Source: Methylobacterium phyllostachyos (GTDB taxonomy: Bacteria; Pseudomonadota; Alphaproteobacteria; Rhizobiales; Beijerinckiaceae). From it: a stretch of 64,000 nucleotides of DNA. Under the pieces are notes generated by a model. The model did no database searches. It saw only the letters and a list, made by a program, of their open reading frames with translations, and had not been told where the DNA came from. The position numbers and the translations under genes were made by a program. Shown piece by piece: positions 9,292 to 20,456 of the stretch (positions are counted from its first letter, which is position 1; each line of letters starts with the position of its first letter). The stretch is taken from NCBI RefSeq assembly GCF_900103445.1, contig NZ_FNHS01000002.1:310001-374000 (forward strand), read 5' to 3'.

Positions 9292-10504
9292 TCAGCGAGA
9301 CCGAGCCGCTGCCGTGCCGCTCGATCCGGCCATCGAGTTCGAGTTCCAGGAGCACGGTCTGCACGATTCGGACGCCAACGCCGGCGCTGCGCGCCAATTC
9401 ATCGGTCCCGATCGGGCTTGGGCTCAGCAGGGCGACGATGCGTGTGCGGTCGTCGTCGGGCTCGAAGGGATCCTCCAGATCCTCGCAGGGCGCCGGTAAG
9501 GTGCGCGCGAAGGGGGTTTGCCCGGCCGGTTCGGTTGGATCCAGCGCGTCCAGGTCGATCTCGTCCCAGAAGCTCAATTGCTCGCGGAGATCAGGCCGAC
9601 CGCGCGCCGGTGCTCCGTCCGCATCCGGGCCGCGCTCGATGAGCGGGCCGATCACATCGAGGACGTGCGCGACCTCGGACACGAGGGTGGCGCCCTGGCG
9701 AATCAGGTCGTTGGTGCCCTCGGCCCGGGGATCGAGGGGTGAGCCCGGCACGGCGAACACCTCACGATTCTGCTCCAGGGCATAGCGTGCCGTGATGAGC
9801 GAGCCCGAGCGCCGCGCCGCCTCGATGACGACGGTGCCGTAGGACAAGCCGGAGATGATGCGGTTACGCCGCGGGAAGTCGCGACCACGGGGCTCCCACC
9901 CCATCGGCATCTCGGCGACGACGGCACCGCCCTCGCCTAGAATCGCATCGACCAGAGACGCGTGGTTCGCTGGGTAGATCCGGTCGTGGCCGCCGGCCAT
10001 CACCGCCACGGTACCGGTCTGGAGGCAGGCCTTGTGGGCCCGGGCATCGATGCCCCGGGCGAGACCTGAGACCACCGCCAAGCCCGCTTGGCCCAGGCCA
10101 TGCGCCAACCGCTCCGTGAAGGCGAGCCCCGCCGTCGAGGCGTTGCGCGAGCCGATGAGGGCCACGCTGGGACGGTTGAGGATCGCGCCGCCGCGCACGG
10201 CCAGGAGCGGCGGTGCGGCATCGATCTGTTGCAGGAGGTGTGGGTAGTCGGCCTCGCCGGTGGCGATCAGTCTGCCGCCGAGGCGGATCAGCGCCGCGAT
10301 CTCGTCCTCGGCCCGCGCACGGTTCGGGGGCTCCAGCCGCTTGCCCTGGCGGCGGCCGAGATCGGGCAGCGCGTCGAGGGCGGCTGCCGCACTACCGAAG
10401 CGGTTGATTAAAGTGCGGAAGGTGCGTGGACCGATACCTTCGGTGCGAATCAGACGCAGCCAATCGAGACGTTGTGCATCGGTGAGCTGCATACGATCCT
10501 CCAA
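9281..10504 (-). CDS. dprA: DNA-processing protein DprA (DNA uptake)
   Basis: DprA binds incoming single-stranded DNA and loads RecA during transformation. The 407-residue protein has an N-terminal SAM/HhH-like region (IRTEGIGPRTFRTLINRFG), a Rossmann core with the diagnostic motifs VALIGSRNAS, GGAVVAEMPMGWEPRGRDFP, RRNRIISGLS and EAARRSGSLITARYALE, and a C-terminal winged helix (about residues 345-405). The start may be the first Met or the Met five codons on. Last gene of the hisB-to-dprA run. It is convergent and overlapping with ruvX. Confidence 0.95.
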   Translation of the reverse strand: MEDRMQLTDAQRLDWLRLIRTEGIGPRTFRTLINRFGSAAAALDALPDLGRRQGKRLEPPNRARAEDEIAALIRLGGRLIATGEADYPHLLQQIDAAPPLLAVRGGAILNRPSVALIGSRNASTAGLAFTERLAHGLGQAGLAVVSGLARGIDARAHKACLQTGTVAVMAGGHDRIYPANHASLVDAILGEGGAVVAEMPMGWEPRGRDFPRRNRIISGLSYGTVVIEAARRSGSLITARYALEQNREVFAVPGSPLDPRAEGTNDLIRQGATLVSEVAHVLDVIGPLIERGPDADGAPARGRPDLREQLSFWDEIDLDALDPTEPAGQTPFARTLPAPCEDLEDPFEPDDDRTRIVALLSPSPIGTDELARSAGVGVRIVQTVLLELELDGRIERHGSGSVSLISR

Positions 10505-10528
10505 GGACCGCGCATCTCGTGCGTGCGC

Positions 10529-11131
10529 TCAGCCCTTCTGGCCGATGCGCCCCTCGGTGCCGGACGCGAGGCGGCGGATGTTGGGCGCGTGCTTCCACCA
10601 TAGCAGCGACGCCAGGATGAGGAACAGCACAGCTTGCGTCGGAGCCCCGAGCGCCCACAGAACCAGGGGTGTAGCCGCCGAGGCTGCGAGCGCCGCCAGC
10701 GACGAATATTTGAGCGCGAAGGCGAGCCCGAGCCAGATCGCCGCGAACGCGCCCAAAGCGGGCGGAGAGAAGGCGAGGAGCACGCCGATGAAGGTGGCGA
10801 CGCCCTTGCCGCCCTTGAAGCCGAGCCAGACCGGGAAGAGATGGCCCAGGAAGGCACCGAGCCCAGCGGCGAGCGCAGGCCCCTCGCTCAGGTTTCTGGC
10901 GACCAGGACGGCTGCGGTGCCCTTTAGGGCATCGCCCAGCAGCGTCGCGGCGGCGAGGCCCTTCCGGCCGGTGCGCAGCACGTTGGTGGCGCCGATATTG
11001 CCGGAGCCGATCGCCCGTACGTCGCCGAGGCCAGCGAAGCGCGTCAGGATCAGACCGAACGGGATCGAGCCCAGAATGTAGCCGAGGACGAGGCCGACGA
11101 GAGCCGCCAGAGTGACGAGGTCCGGAGGCAT
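10529..11131 (-). CDS. plsY: Glycerol-3-phosphate acyltransferase PlsY
   Basis: PlsY transfers the acyl group from acyl-phosphate to glycerol-3-phosphate, the first step of phospholipid synthesis, in the inner membrane. The 200-residue polytopic protein contains the three family motifs: GSIPFGLIL near the N-terminus, [12 protein letters not shown], and [15 protein letters not shown]. The reading frame continues far upstream, but the correct start is the ATG at 11131, whose A is the last base of the preceding stop codon (TGATG), indicating coupling to the dihydroorotase-like gene. Confidence 0.95.
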   Translation of the reverse strand: MPPDLVTLAALVGLVLGYILGSIPFGLILTRFAGLGDVRAIGSGNIGATNVLRTGRKGLAAATLLGDALKGTAAVLVARNLSEGPALAAGLGAFLGHLFPVWLGFKGGKGVATFIGVLLAFSPPALGAFAAIWLGLAFALKYSSLAALAASAATPLVLWALGAPTQAVLFLILASLLWWKHAPNIRRLASGTEGRIGQKG

Positions 11132-12435
11132 CAGGCCGCTGCCGCCAAATCGTCGCTTGCGTGAACGACCCTGCCGGCGACCAGCGTCAGAACCGCGGCG
11201 CCCTGGAGGCGGGCCTCGTCGAAGGGCGAGTTCTTGGAACGCGACTTCAAACGGCGCTTGTCGAGCACGTAGGGCAGGTCGCGGTCGATCAGGATGAGAT
11301 CGGCGGGCGCGCCGACTGCCAGCCGGCCGGCATCCCGACCCAGGATCCGGGCCGGGTTCACCGTCAGCGCAGCGAGGAGCTTGGGGAAGGCGAGATCGCC
11401 GGTATGGACGAGGCGCAGGGCCGCGCCGAGCAGGGTCTCGATCCCGAGGGCGCCGTCCGCAGCTTCCGCGAACGGGAGGCGCTTGGTCTCGACATCCTGC
11501 GGGTTGTGGTCGGAGACGACCACGTCGATCACGCCTTCGTCGAGGGCCCGCACCACCGCCTGGCGGTCGGCTTCGTCGCGCAGGGGCGGCGAGAGACGGC
11601 AGAAGGTGCGGTAATGGCCGATGTCGTTCTCGTTGAGCACGAGGTTGTTGACGGAGACGCCGCAGGTCACGGGCAGCCCATCCTGCTTGGCCCGACGGAC
11701 GATCTCGACCGAATCGGCGCAGGAGATCATCGCCGCATGGTAGCGGGCGCCGGTAAGACGCACGAGGCGGATGTCGCGCTCCAGCATCACCGTCTCGGCC
11801 TCGCGGGGGATGCCCATCAGGCCGAGGCGGGAGGCGAGCTCGCCCTCGTTCATCACACCTTCGGCGACGAGGTCGTCGTCCTCGACATGCTGCATGACCA
11901 GGGCATCGAAATCCCGAGCGTAGGTCAGCGCGCGGCGCATGACCTGAGCGTTCTTGACGGCGTGCAGCCCGTCCGTGAAGGCAACCGCCCCGGCCTCCTT
12001 GAGCAGGCCGAACTCGGTCATCTCGCGCCCGGCCAAGCCCTTGGTGATGGCCGCGGCGGGCAGGACGTTGACGCTGGCCGTATCGCGGGCGCGGCGCAGC
12101 ACGAAATCGACGATCGCCGGACCGTCGATCACCGGGTTTGTATCCGGCATGCAGACCAATGTCGTGACGCCCCCCGCGGCGGCGGCCGCGCTGGCCGAGG
12201 CCAGGGTCTCCCGATGCTCGGCTCCGGGCTCGCCCACGAAGGCGCGCATGTCGATGAGGCCGGGCGTCAGCACCCGGCCGGCACAGTCGATTCGGATCGT
12301 ATCTTCCGGCGCGCCGGGGGCGGCGCCGCTCGCAATATCGGCGATCCGGCCGTCCTGGACGAGGACCGTGCCGGCGGTTTCGCGGCCCGTCTCCGGATCG
12401 AGGAGGTTGGCATTCGCCAGGAGGTAGCTGCTCAC
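11131..12435 (-). CDS. pyrC: Dihydroorotase-like amidohydrolase lacking the HxH metal motif
   Basis: A 434-residue class I dihydroorotase homologue. Active enzymes carry D-x-H-x-H-x-R. Here the equivalent stretch reads [12 protein letters not shown] (residues 60-71), so both metal-ligand histidines and the substrate arginine are replaced (Arg64, Phe66, Gly68). The later TDHAPH motif is SDHNPQ, and HVS is ISCAD. The fold and C-terminal [11 protein letters not shown] are kept. Such HxH-less homologues in other bacteria (PyrC', PyrX) are non-catalytic partners of aspartate transcarbamoylase, which is the likely role here, although pyrB is not adjacent. GTG start at 12435 overlaps the hisF stop (GTGA). 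Confidence 0.88.
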   Translation of the reverse strand: MSSYLLANANLLDPETGRETAGTVLVQDGRIADIASGAAPGAPEDTIRIDCAGRVLTPGLIDMRAFVGEPGAEHRETLASASAAAAAGGVTTLVCMPDTNPVIDGPAIVDFVLRRARDTASVNVLPAAAITKGLAGREMTEFGLLKEAGAVAFTDGLHAVKNAQVMRRALTYARDFDALVMQHVEDDDLVAEGVMNEGELASRLGLMGIPREAETVMLERDIRLVRLTGARYHAAMISCADSVEIVRRAKQDGLPVTCGVSVNNLVLNENDIGHYRTFCRLSPPLRDEADRQAVVRALDEGVIDVVVSDHNPQDVETKRLPFAEAADGALGIETLLGAALRLVHTGDLAFPKLLAALTVNPARILGRDAGRLAVGAPADLILIDRDLPYVLDKRRLKSRSKNSPFDEARLQGAAVLTLVAGRVVHASDDLAAAA

Positions 12436-13235
12436 AGGGGCGTTCTCGCCGAAGATGCCGGGCTATCGAGGCGCATGGCGAGGCCGGCGGCGGCCATATG
12501 GGCCTTGGCCTCGGCGATGGTCGCCTGCCCGAAATGGAATATGGAGGCGGCCAGCACGGCGCTCGCGCCACCCTGGGCAACGCCGGCCACGAGGTCGTCG
12601 AGCCCGCCGACGCCGCCGGAGGCAATCACCGGCACGGTGACGGCGTCGCTGATCGCCCGCGTGAGGGCGAGGTCGTAGCCGGAGCGCGTACCGTCCTTGT
12701 CCATGGAGGTGACGAGCAATTCGCCAGCCCCCTTTTCCGCTACCAGGCGCGCGAAGGCGACGGCGTCGATCCCTGTCGGATCGCGGCCGCCATGGGTGAA
12801 GATCTCCCAGGCGGCCGGGGTGCCGGGCGGCGAGACGCGCTTGGCGTCGATCGCGACGACGATGCACTGGGCGCCGAACTTCTCCGCGGCCCGGGCGACC
12901 AGATCCGGATCCTTCACGGCTGCGGTGTTGATCGCGACCTTGTCGGCCCCGGCCAGCAGCAGCGCTCGCACATCCTCGACGGTGCGCACCCCGCCGCCGA
13001 CGGTCAGCGGCATGAAGCAGGCCTCGGCAGTCCGGCTGACGATGTCCAGCAGAGTACCGCGGGCCTCGCGGCTTGCCGTGATGTCGAGGAAACACAGCTC
13101 GTCGGCGCCGGCCGCATCGTAGACCTTGGCGGCCTCGACGGGATCGCCGGCGTCGCGCAAGCCCTCGAAGCGCACGCCCTTCACGACGCGCCCGTCCTTC
13201 ACGTCGAGGCAGGGAATGATGCGGGTCTTGAGCAC
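12432..13235 (-). CDS. hisF: Imidazole glycerol phosphate synthase subunit HisF
   Basis: The cyclase half of IGP synthase; with HisH it converts PRFAR plus ammonia to imidazole glycerol phosphate and AICAR in histidine synthesis. The 267-residue TIM barrel has the catalytic Asp in [16 protein letters not shown] near residue 11 and the second Asp in [11 protein letters not shown], plus phosphate-binding loops [10 protein letters not shown] and [13 protein letters not shown]. Normal length. The his genes lie in the order hisB, DUF2628, hisH, hisA, DUF29, hisF on this strand. Its stop overlaps the next gene. Confidence 0.97.
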   Translation of the reverse strand: MLKTRIIPCLDVKDGRVVKGVRFEGLRDAGDPVEAAKVYDAAGADELCFLDITASREARGTLLDIVSRTAEACFMPLTVGGGVRTVEDVRALLLAGADKVAINTAAVKDPDLVARAAEKFGAQCIVVAIDAKRVSPPGTPAAWEIFTHGGRDPTGIDAVAFARLVAEKGAGELLVTSMDKDGTRSGYDLALTRAISDAVTVPVIASGGVGGLDDLVAGVAQGGASAVLAASIFHFGQATIAEAKAHMAAAGLAMRLDSPASSARTPL

Positions 13236-13254
13236 GGCGTCTCGGCAGTTCGGT

Positions 13255-13725
13255 TCAGGGTTCGGGATCGATCGCGAAGGTGCGATCCATGATGTCCTGA
13301 TAGGTGTAAGGGCAGGTCTGAGGGAAGCCTCCGAGCGCGAGCCCCGTCTCTTGCGCCGCCTCTAGGCGCGCGAGGCGATATGCCTTGCCGATGGCCTCGA
13401 CGAGGCGGCTCTTCAAACCCGGACACTCCTTCAACGCGTCGCCGATATGGACGCGGTGCGTCGCAATCGAGATCGACCAGCTCCGTGCCCACTCGGAGGG
13501 CTGGTGGTCGATCTTCAGCATGTGTAGCAGAACGGCACGTGAGGCGCTCACCAGACTGGCGAACTGGCTCCCGCCCGTGCTCTCGATCTCCGCGGCCAGG
13601 TTTTCGCGGTCGAGCCCCGAGTCGTCCCCGGTCCGCAAACGCGCGCCCCGCTCCTGAGTCCAGCTGTAGAATCTATCCGCGTCAGCCGTTCCGGCGGCGG
13701 CGGCCCGGGTCTTCAATGCCGTCAT
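13255..13725 (-). CDS. DUF29-family protein inside the his operon
   Basis: A 156-residue predicted helical protein resembling the DUF29 family ([21 protein letters not shown], then [12 protein letters not shown] and [16 protein letters not shown]). DUF29 proteins are common in cyanobacteria and some proteobacteria; their function is unknown. The start chosen is the ATG at 13725; the open frame extends 36 codons upstream but would then run into hisA. It lies between hisA and hisF on the same strand with short gaps, so it is probably co-transcribed with them. Confidence 0.75.
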   Translation of the reverse strand: MTALKTRAAAAGTADADRFYSWTQERGARLRTGDDSGLDRENLAAEIESTGGSQFASLVSASRAVLLHMLKIDHQPSEWARSWSISIATHRVHIGDALKECPGLKSRLVEAIGKAYRLARLEAAQETGLALGGFPQTCPYTYQDIMDRTFAIDPEP

Positions 13726-13765
13726 CGAAGCCTCCCGTGTCGGCGCTTCTATCGCAGCTGAACTA

Positions 13766-14509
13766 TCACGAAGCCGGGCCGCGCGCCGCAGCGATCGCCG
13801 CCAGGGCCGCCTGCGGATCGATGCGGCCGTCATAGAGCGCCCGCCCCGTGATGGCGCCCGCGATCAGCGCGCAATCTGGCTGGAGCAGCCGGTGCACGTC
13901 GTCGATCGAGGCGAGGCCGCCCGAGGCGATCACCGGGATGCGCACGGCCTGCGCCAGCGCCAGGGTCATCTCGACGTTGAGGCCCTTCAGGATCCCGTCG
14001 CGGGCGATGTCGGTGTAGATGATGGCGGCCACGCCCGCGTCCTCGAAGCGGCGGCCCAGTTCCTCGGCGGTCATGCTGGAGGTCTGCGCCCAACCCTCGA
14101 CGGCCACCCGGCCGTCCTTGGCGTCGATGCCGACCGCGATCTTCCCGGGATGCTGACGGGCGGCCTCGCGGACGAAGCCGGGGTCGCGCACGGCCGCGGT
14201 TCCGATGATCACCCGGGCCACGCCCTTCGCAAGCCAGCCTTCCAGCGTCTTCATCTCGCGGATGCCGCCGCCGAGCTGAACGGGGATCGTCACCGTCTCA
14301 AGGATCGCGTCCACCGCCGCCGCGTTGCGCGGGGTGCCGGCGAACGCGCCGTCGAGATCGACCACGTGCAGCCAGGGGAAACCCTGCGCCTCGAAGATCG
14401 CGGCCTGCGCGGCCGGATCGTCGCCGAAGACCTTGGCTTGGGCCATGTCGCCCTGGACGAGGCGGACGCAGCGTCCCTCCTTGAGGTCAATCGCCGGGTA
14501 GAGGATCAC
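13766..14509 (-). CDS. hisA: ProFAR isomerase HisA
   Basis: Phosphoribosylformimino-5-aminoimidazole carboxamide ribotide isomerase, fourth step of histidine synthesis. A 247-residue TIM barrel with the catalytic Asp in [17 protein letters not shown] (Asp8) and the second Asp in [13 protein letters not shown], and phosphate-binding loops [11 protein letters not shown] and [13 protein letters not shown]. Normal length. It lies downstream of hisH with a 37-base gap. Confidence 0.97.
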   Translation of the reverse strand: MILYPAIDLKEGRCVRLVQGDMAQAKVFGDDPAAQAAIFEAQGFPWLHVVDLDGAFAGTPRNAAAVDAILETVTIPVQLGGGIREMKTLEGWLAKGVARVIIGTAAVRDPGFVREAARQHPGKIAVGIDAKDGRVAVEGWAQTSSMTAEELGRRFEDAGVAAIIYTDIARDGILKGLNVEMTLALAQAVRIPVIASGGLASIDDVHRLLQPDCALIAGAITGRALYDGRIDPQAALAAIAAARGPAS

Positions 14510-14546
14510 GGGTGTATTTGTCCTTGTTGCCGTCGCACGAGCGCCC

Positions 14547-15206
14547 TCAGGGCCGCCAATGCAGGAAATTCGCGATGAGCGCGAGGCCCAAGCGCTGGCT
14601 CTTCTCAGGGTGAAACTGCGTGCCCGCGATGTTGCCGCGGGCGACGAGCGCGGTGACCGGTCCGCCGTAATACGCCCGGGCCACCACGTCGTCGGGGTTT
14701 TCGGGGATCAGCGCATAACTGTGGACGAAATAGGCGTGCAGGCCGTCTTCGCCGGTCGGAATGCCGGCCAGCAGAGCGTGGTCACGCGCCGGCCGCAAGG
14801 TGTTCCAACCCATATGGGGCACCTTGAGCGCCGGATCGGCGGGCTGGATCGGCCCGACATCGCCTGGGATCCAGCCGAGACCGGGCGTGATGGCGTATTC
14901 CAGCCCACGGCTCGCCAGGAGCTGCATGCCCACGCAGATCCCCAGGAATGGACGGCCCGCGCCGTGGGCAGCCTGCGTCATCGCCTCGATCATACCGGGC
15001 ACGGCGTCGAGCCCGCGTCGGCAATCGGCATAGGCCCCGACGCCGGGGAGAACGACGCGGTCGGCCTTGGCGACCACGTCGGGGTCGGCGGTAAGGCAGA
15101 TCCGCGCGTCGCACCCACTCTCGCGGGCGGCGCGCTCGAAGGCTTTGGCGGCGGAATGGAGGTTGCCGGATCCGTAATCGATGATCGCGACTGTCTCGGT
15201 ACTCAT
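14547..15206 (-). CDS. hisH: Imidazole glycerol phosphate synthase glutaminase subunit HisH
   Basis: Class I glutamine amidotransferase that feeds ammonia to HisF. The 219 residues show the substrate-binding start [17 protein letters not shown], the nucleophile elbow [12 protein letters not shown] with the catalytic Cys, and the catalytic His-Glu pair in [10 protein letters not shown]. Complete and of normal length. HisF, its obligate partner, lies two genes downstream. Confidence 0.97.
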   Translation of the reverse strand: MSTETVAIIDYGSGNLHSAAKAFERAARESGCDARICLTADPDVVAKADRVVLPGVGAYADCRRGLDAVPGMIEAMTQAAHGAGRPFLGICVGMQLLASRGLEYAITPGLGWIPGDVGPIQPADPALKVPHMGWNTLRPARDHALLAGIPTGEDGLHAYFVHSYALIPENPDDVVARAYYGGPVTALVARGNIAGTQFHPEKSQRLGLALIANFLHWRP

Positions 15207-15252
15207 GTTGGGGTACTTATGCCTCGAACCTCATACGCGCATCGAGCGAGCA

Positions 15253-15738
15253 TCACCGGGCGCCTTCCCGAGCGGGGAAGAGGCCGATGACCGGCTCCGC
15301 GCGGCGGGACGGCCCAGCAGGGAACGGCGGGCGCGAGGCCGAAGCCATGCTGCCGAGCCAACGCTCGAAGGCACGGGTCTCAGCCTCCGCAGGACTTGCC
15401 GCGATGACCGTGTCGCGCATGGGCATGTCGCGCCGGGCGAGCGTCCAGCGGCGCAGGGTCGACGCTTCCAGCCCGATCAGCCACGCGGCCAGCAGGGCGG
15501 CGATCAGGCCGGCGCCGGTCGGCAGACCGAGCAGAATCCCCCCGCCGGCGAGTGCGATCAAGCCGAGGAGCACGATCAGCGCGGCGAGCCAGAGGCGATG
15601 AAACAGGAACCAAAGAACGGTGAAGGCGAAGGCCGGCCAGGAGAAGCCGTCGGGGACGAGCACCGCCCGATCCAGGCCGAGGCTTTCACCCGGCCGCGCA
15701 TCCTCCGGCAGGTGGAGCGTGTAGCTGCGCATGCGCAT
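15253..15738 (-). CDS. DUF2628 membrane protein between hisB and hisH
   Basis: A 161-residue protein of the DUF2628 type. The N-terminus is MRMRSYTLHLPEDARP, followed by FSWPAFAFTVLWFLFHRLW and further hydrophobic helices to about residue 90, then a polar C-terminal half containing FERWLGSM. DUF2628 genes are often found between hisB and hisH in alphaproteobacteria, but no histidine-related function is known. The start is the ATG at 15738, with a second Met two codons later. A much longer open frame upstream is non-coding overlap with hisB. Confidence 0.8.
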   Translation of the reverse strand: MRMRSYTLHLPEDARPGESLGLDRAVLVPDGFSWPAFAFTVLWFLFHRLWLAALIVLLGLIALAGGGILLGLPTGAGLIAALLAAWLIGLEASTLRRWTLARRDMPMRDTVIAASPAEAETRAFERWLGSMASASRPPFPAGPSRRAEPVIGLFPAREGAR

Positions 15739-15803
15739 CGCGGGACTCCGGCGATAGTACCCTCCGATCGCCGCTGGGCGATCCGGACGGACGGTGAGGT
15801 GGT

Positions 15804-16391
15804 CTACAGGGAGCCCTTCGTGGAGGGAACGCGTCCCTCCTCCCGCGGATCGATCGCGACCGCCTTCCGCAAGGCACGGGCCAGCCCCTTGAAGCAGCTC
15901 TCCGCGATGTGGTGGGCGTTGTCCCCGTAGAGCGTCTCCACATGAAGCGTCAGCCCGGCATTCATCGCGAAGGCCTGGAACCACTCCCGCACGAGTTCGG
16001 TGTCGAACTGGCCGATCTTCTCGACCCGGAAGGTCGTGCGGAAGACCAGGAACGGGCGGCCGGAGATATCGACGCAGACCCGGGTCAGCGCCTCGTCCAT
16101 GGGCAAATGAATGTCGGCGTAGCGGGTGACCCCGCGCTTGTCGCCCAGCGCCTTGGCGAAGGCTTGACCGAGGGCGATGCCGCAATCCTCGGCCGAATGG
16201 TGCTGGTCGATGTGCAGATCACCGTCCACCTTCACGTCGAGGTCGAACAGGGCGTGCCGGGCGAGCAGATCCAGCATGTGATCGAGGAAGCCGATCCCGG
16301 TAGCGATCGTCGATCGCCCTGTCCCGTCGAGGGCGACCGTCACCGCGATGTCGGTCTCCGCGGTTTTCCGGGTGATGGTGGCGCTGCGCAT
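15804..16391 (-). CDS. hisB: Imidazoleglycerol-phosphate dehydratase HisB
   Basis: Manganese enzyme that dehydrates imidazole glycerol phosphate. The 195-residue protein has the two duplicated metal-binding stretches: [13 protein letters not shown] and [18 protein letters not shown] in the first half, and [10 protein letters not shown] with [18 protein letters not shown] in the second. This is the monofunctional form, with no phosphatase domain fused. The ATG at 16391 ([17 protein letters not shown]) gives the normal start, although the frame is open further upstream. First his gene of this operon. Confidence 0.96.
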   Translation of the reverse strand: MRSATITRKTAETDIAVTVALDGTGRSTIATGIGFLDHMLDLLARHALFDLDVKVDGDLHIDQHHSAEDCGIALGQAFAKALGDKRGVTRYADIHLPMDEALTRVCVDISGRPFLVFRTTFRVEKIGQFDTELVREWFQAFAMNAGLTLHVETLYGDNAHHIAESCFKGLARALRKAVAIDPREEGRVPSTKGSL

Positions 16392-16474
16392 TCGTTCTGG
16401 GCTTTGCGTCGGGAGCGGCGGCAGCCGCTCGCGCCTTCTAAAGGGACTTCGTCCGGAATGGAAAGGGTGCCCGC

Positions 16475-17350
<876 letters not shown>

Positions 17351-17405
17351 GCCAAATTCCCTGTCGTGGCGCGGCGCCTCGAAGAACCGCCTGTCCCATA
17401 CGCAA

Positions 17406-17518
17406 CCTCATCCTGAGGTGCCCGAGCGCAGCAGAAGCCTCGAAGGAGCCCTCCAGATGGCGCAGCGATCCCTGAAGCCCTCCTCGAGGTCCGCTGTCGC
17501 GGACACCTCAGGATGAGG
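17406..17518. repeat. Palindromic intergenic repeat of the CCTCATCCTGAGGTG type
   Basis: Outer arms CCTCATCCTGAGGTG (17406-17420) and CACCTCAGGATGAGG (17504-17518) are perfect inverted repeats, each itself largely palindromic, with an inner GC-rich section. From memory, palindromes of this sequence are widely dispersed between genes in Rhizobiales. Located upstream of mtnP and downstream of the petABC terminator. Confidence 0.8.
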
Positions 17519-17590
17519 TGGTGAGCGGGACAGACGTCGCCGGAAGGCCGACCATCGCGGCGACCGAGCGGTAGCATGGAGCCCAAGCCC

Positions 17591-17623
17591 AAAAAAGATG
17601 GGCCTCCGCAAGGGAGGCCCATC
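17591..17623 (-). terminator. Rho-independent terminator of the petABC operon
   Basis: On the minus strand an 11-bp perfect stem (arms at plus positions 17613-17623 and 17597-17607) with a 5-base loop is followed by six U residues (plus 17591-17596). It lies 28 bases after the cytochrome c1 stop codon, the expected place for the end of the petA-petB-petC transcript. Confidence 0.92.
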
Positions 17624-17650
17624 CGAACCAAGGCAGCAATTTGGCCGGCC

Positions 17651-18553
17651 TCAATAAGCCTTGTGCAATTCCGGCTGGAGGCCGTGCACTTCGCCGCCGA
17701 CATCGGCCCAGATCTTCTTCTTCACGTAATAGAGCAGCCCCGACAGGATGATCAGGAACAGGATCACCCGGAAGCCAAGGGCCTTGCGGTCCATCATGTG
17801 CGGCTCGGCTGCCCACATCAGGAAGGCCGCGACGTCCTTGCCGTACTGATCGACGGTCTCGGGCACCACCGGCTGGCCCTTGTCGTCCTTCGCGTAGGTC
17901 ACCTGACCGTCGGTGATCGGCGGCGGCATCGCGATGATATGGCCGGGATAGTACTTGTTGTAGTGGCCGCCATCCGGGACCGTAAAATCCTTCGGCGGAT
18001 CCTCGTAGCCGTTGATCAGCGCGTGGATGTAGTCGGGCCCCTGCTCCGAGTAGCCCACCAAAGGCAGCCAGTCGGTCAGGAAGTAGAGCGAACCACGGGA
18101 GAAGGTCCGCGCCTTGGCGATCACCGAGAAATCCGGCGGCGCCTTGCCGCCATTGGCCGCCGCCGCGGCCTGGTCGTTCGGGAAGGGCGGCGGGAACGTG
18201 TCGGCGGGACGGCCGGGGCGGTCGAACATATCGCCCGCATCGTTCGGCCCGTCCTTGACCTGATAGGTCGCTGCGAGCGCCTTGACCTGGGCGGCCGTGA
18301 AGTCCGGCCCGCCCTCCTGCGCGAGGTTGCGGAAGGCGACCAGCTTCATCGAGTGGCAGGCCGAGCAGACTTCCTTGTAGACTTGGAAGCCCCGCTGGAG
18401 CTGCGCGGTGTCGAAGCGGCCGAACGTGCCGGCGAAGCTCCAGTTCACGCGGGCCGGGATCGGTCCGCCATGCCCTTCCTGGGCAGAGGCCGGCGCGGCG
18501 CCGAGCAGCAGGGCCGCTAGGGCGGCGGTCGAGAGGACGCGTGTCATCATCAT
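17651..18553 (-). CDS. petC: Cytochrome c1 of the bc1 complex
   Basis: Haem-c subunit of ubiquinol:cytochrome c reductase. The 300-residue precursor has a Sec signal peptide (cleavage near ASAQEG, about residue 25), the haem attachment site Cys63-Ser-Ala-Cys66-His67, the region around HIIAMPPPITDGQVTY likely carrying the methionine ligand, and a single C-terminal membrane anchor (FRVILFLIILSGLLYYVKKK). Third gene of petA-petB-petC; here b and c1 are separate genes, unlike the fused fbcH of Bradyrhizobium. Followed by a strong terminator. Confidence 0.96.
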   Translation of the reverse strand: MMMTRVLSTAALAALLLGAAPASAQEGHGGPIPARVNWSFAGTFGRFDTAQLQRGFQVYKEVCSACHSMKLVAFRNLAQEGGPDFTAAQVKALAATYQVKDGPNDAGDMFDRPGRPADTFPPPFPNDQAAAAANGGKAPPDFSVIAKARTFSRGSLYFLTDWLPLVGYSEQGPDYIHALINGYEDPPKDFTVPDGGHYNKYYPGHIIAMPPPITDGQVTYAKDDKGQPVVPETVDQYGKDVAAFLMWAAEPHMMDRKALGFRVILFLIILSGLLYYVKKKIWADVGGEVHGLQPELHKAY

Positions 18554-18571
18554 GGTCCCGTCGTCAGCCCG

Positions 18572-19858
18572 TCAGCCCTTGGTGGTCGGAGCGGCGGCGG
18601 CGCCTGCCGGCATGCCGGATCCGCTCACCTGCTTACCCGGCCCGGTCACGCTCTCGAGGATCGAGCCCGGCAGCTTCTTCGGCGTCTCGAACAGGCCGCA
18701 GAGCGGCATGACGATCAGGAAGTGGGCGAAGTAGTAGGCCGTGCAGACCTGCGCAGCGAGCACGTAGCCCCCTTCAGGCGGCTGCGAGCCGAGCCAGCCG
18801 AGCAGAAGGGTCGCGCCGATGAACACCCAGAAGAACTGGCGGTAGATCGGCCGGTAGTTGCACGAACGGATCCGCGACGTGTCGAGCCAGGGGGCGAAGG
18901 CCAGGATGATCACCGCCGAGAACATCAGGATCACGCCGCCGAGCTTGCTCGGGACCGCGCGCAGGATCGCGTAGAACGGCAGGAAGTACCACTCCGGCAC
19001 GATGTGCGCCGGCGTCACTGCGGGGTTCGCCGGGATGTAGTTGTCGGCATGGCCGAGGAAGTTCGGCTGATAGAACAGGAACCACGCGAACAGGATCATG
19101 AACACGCAGGTCGCGAACACGTCCTTTATGGTCGCGTAGGGCGTGAACGGCACCGCATCCTTGCCCGACTTGATCGGAATGCCGGCCGGGTTGTTCTGAC
19201 CCGTCACGTGCAGCGCCCAGACGTGCAGGACGACGACGCCGGCGATCATCCAGGGCAGCAGGTAGTGTAGCGAGAAGAAGCGGTTCACCGTCGGGTTGCC
19301 GACCGAGTAGCCGCCCCAGAGCAACGTCTGGATCGTGTCGCCGACCACCGGGATCGCCGCCAGGATGTTGGTGATGACGGTGGCACCCCAGAAGCTCATC
19401 TGGCCCCAGGGCAGCGTGTAGCCCAGGAACGCCGTGGCCATCATCAGCAGGTAGATGACGACGCCCAGGATGTAGAGCACCTCGCGCGGGGCCTTGTACG
19501 ACCCGTAGTAGAGTGCGCGGAACATGTGGACGTAGACCGCCACGAAGAACATCGATGCGCCGTTGGCGTGCGCGTAGCGCAGCAGCCAGCCGTAATTCAC
19601 GTCGCGCATGATCTTCTCGACGGAATTGAAGGCGCCCGTCGCCGAAGGCTCGTAGTGCATCGCCAGCCAGACGCCGGTGACGATCTGCATGCCCAGGAAG
19701 GCCGCCAGGATCGCGCCGAAGGTCCAGAAGTAGTTGAGGTTCCGCGGAACCGGATAGGCGATGAAGGACGAGTGCACCAACCCTGCGATGGGCAGGCGCG
19801 CCTCGAACCATTTGGCCACGCGGCTCTTGGGGACGTAGGTGCTGGCCGTTCCGCTCAT
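18572..19858 (-). CDS. petB: Cytochrome b of the bc1 complex
   Basis: Quinol-oxidising, di-haem membrane subunit of complex III. The 428-residue product from the ATG at 19858 has the histidine-bearing helices ([20 protein letters not shown] and [18 protein letters not shown]) and the Qo-site PEWY motif in [20 protein letters not shown]. Eight or so membrane helices are apparent. The open frame continues upstream through petA in another frame, but that part is not real. Gap of 13 bases after petA. Confidence 0.96.
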   Translation of the reverse strand: MSGTASTYVPKSRVAKWFEARLPIAGLVHSSFIAYPVPRNLNYFWTFGAILAAFLGMQIVTGVWLAMHYEPSATGAFNSVEKIMRDVNYGWLLRYAHANGASMFFVAVYVHMFRALYYGSYKAPREVLYILGVVIYLLMMATAFLGYTLPWGQMSFWGATVITNILAAIPVVGDTIQTLLWGGYSVGNPTVNRFFSLHYLLPWMIAGVVVLHVWALHVTGQNNPAGIPIKSGKDAVPFTPYATIKDVFATCVFMILFAWFLFYQPNFLGHADNYIPANPAVTPAHIVPEWYFLPFYAILRAVPSKLGGVILMFSAVIILAFAPWLDTSRIRSCNYRPIYRQFFWVFIGATLLLGWLGSQPPEGGYVLAAQVCTAYYFAHFLIVMPLCGLFETPKKLPGSILESVTGPGKQVSGSGMPAGAAAAPTTKG

Positions 19859-19871
19859 GCTTCCGTCCTCC

Positions 19872-20456
19872 TCAGGCCGCTTCCTTGCCGCCCTCGCCGA
19901 TCCGGATCTTGGCGTCCGTCTCGAAGGCGTAGGGCGGGATCGGCAGATTGATCGGCGCCGGCCCGTGGCGGACGCGGCCGACCGCGTCGAACTGCGAGCC
20001 GTGGCAGGGGCAGGCCCAGCCCTCGAAATTGCCCTGGTGACCGATCGGGACGCAGCCGAGATGCGTGCAGTTGCCATAGACGACAAGCCACTGGTCGTGG
20101 CCGGTCTTGACCCGTGTCGTGAAGGCGGCCGGGTCGATCATCGCGGAGAGCGGCACCGCCTTCATGTCGCCCACCTCCTTCGCGGTGAGCTTGCGCACGA
20201 AGATCAGCTTGCCGCGCCAGAAGACGTTGACGATCTGCCCGTCCTGAATCGGGGTCAGATCGACCTCGATCGGCGCGCCGGCCGCGATGGTGTCGGCGTC
20301 AGGCGCCATGGACGAGATCAACGGCCACGCCGTAGCCGCTGCTCCGACCGCCAGCCCGGCACCCGTGGCCAGGAACAGGAAGTCACGACGGCTACCTTCG
20401 TGCCCGTGGGTCTCTTGCCCGTGGCCCGCGGGAGCGGCGGCTGATGTGTTCGCCAA
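19872..20456 (-). CDS. petA: Rieske iron-sulfur subunit of the bc1 complex
   Basis: Electron-carrying [2Fe-2S] protein of complex III. The 194-residue protein has a twin-arginine signal/anchor ([13 protein letters not shown] at residues 22-34 followed by a hydrophobic stretch), consistent with Tat export, and the two cluster loops CTHLGC and CPCHGSQFD, with the Pro loop [14 protein letters not shown] after them. First gene of the petABC operon. Confidence 0.97.
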   Translation of the reverse strand: MANTSAAAPAGHGQETHGHEGSRRDFLFLATGAGLAVGAAATAWPLISSMAPDADTIAAGAPIEVDLTPIQDGQIVNVFWRGKLIFVRKLTAKEVGDMKAVPLSAMIDPAAFTTRVKTGHDQWLVVYGNCTHLGCVPIGHQGNFEGWACPCHGSQFDAVGRVRHGPAPINLPIPPYAFETDAKIRIGEGGKEAA

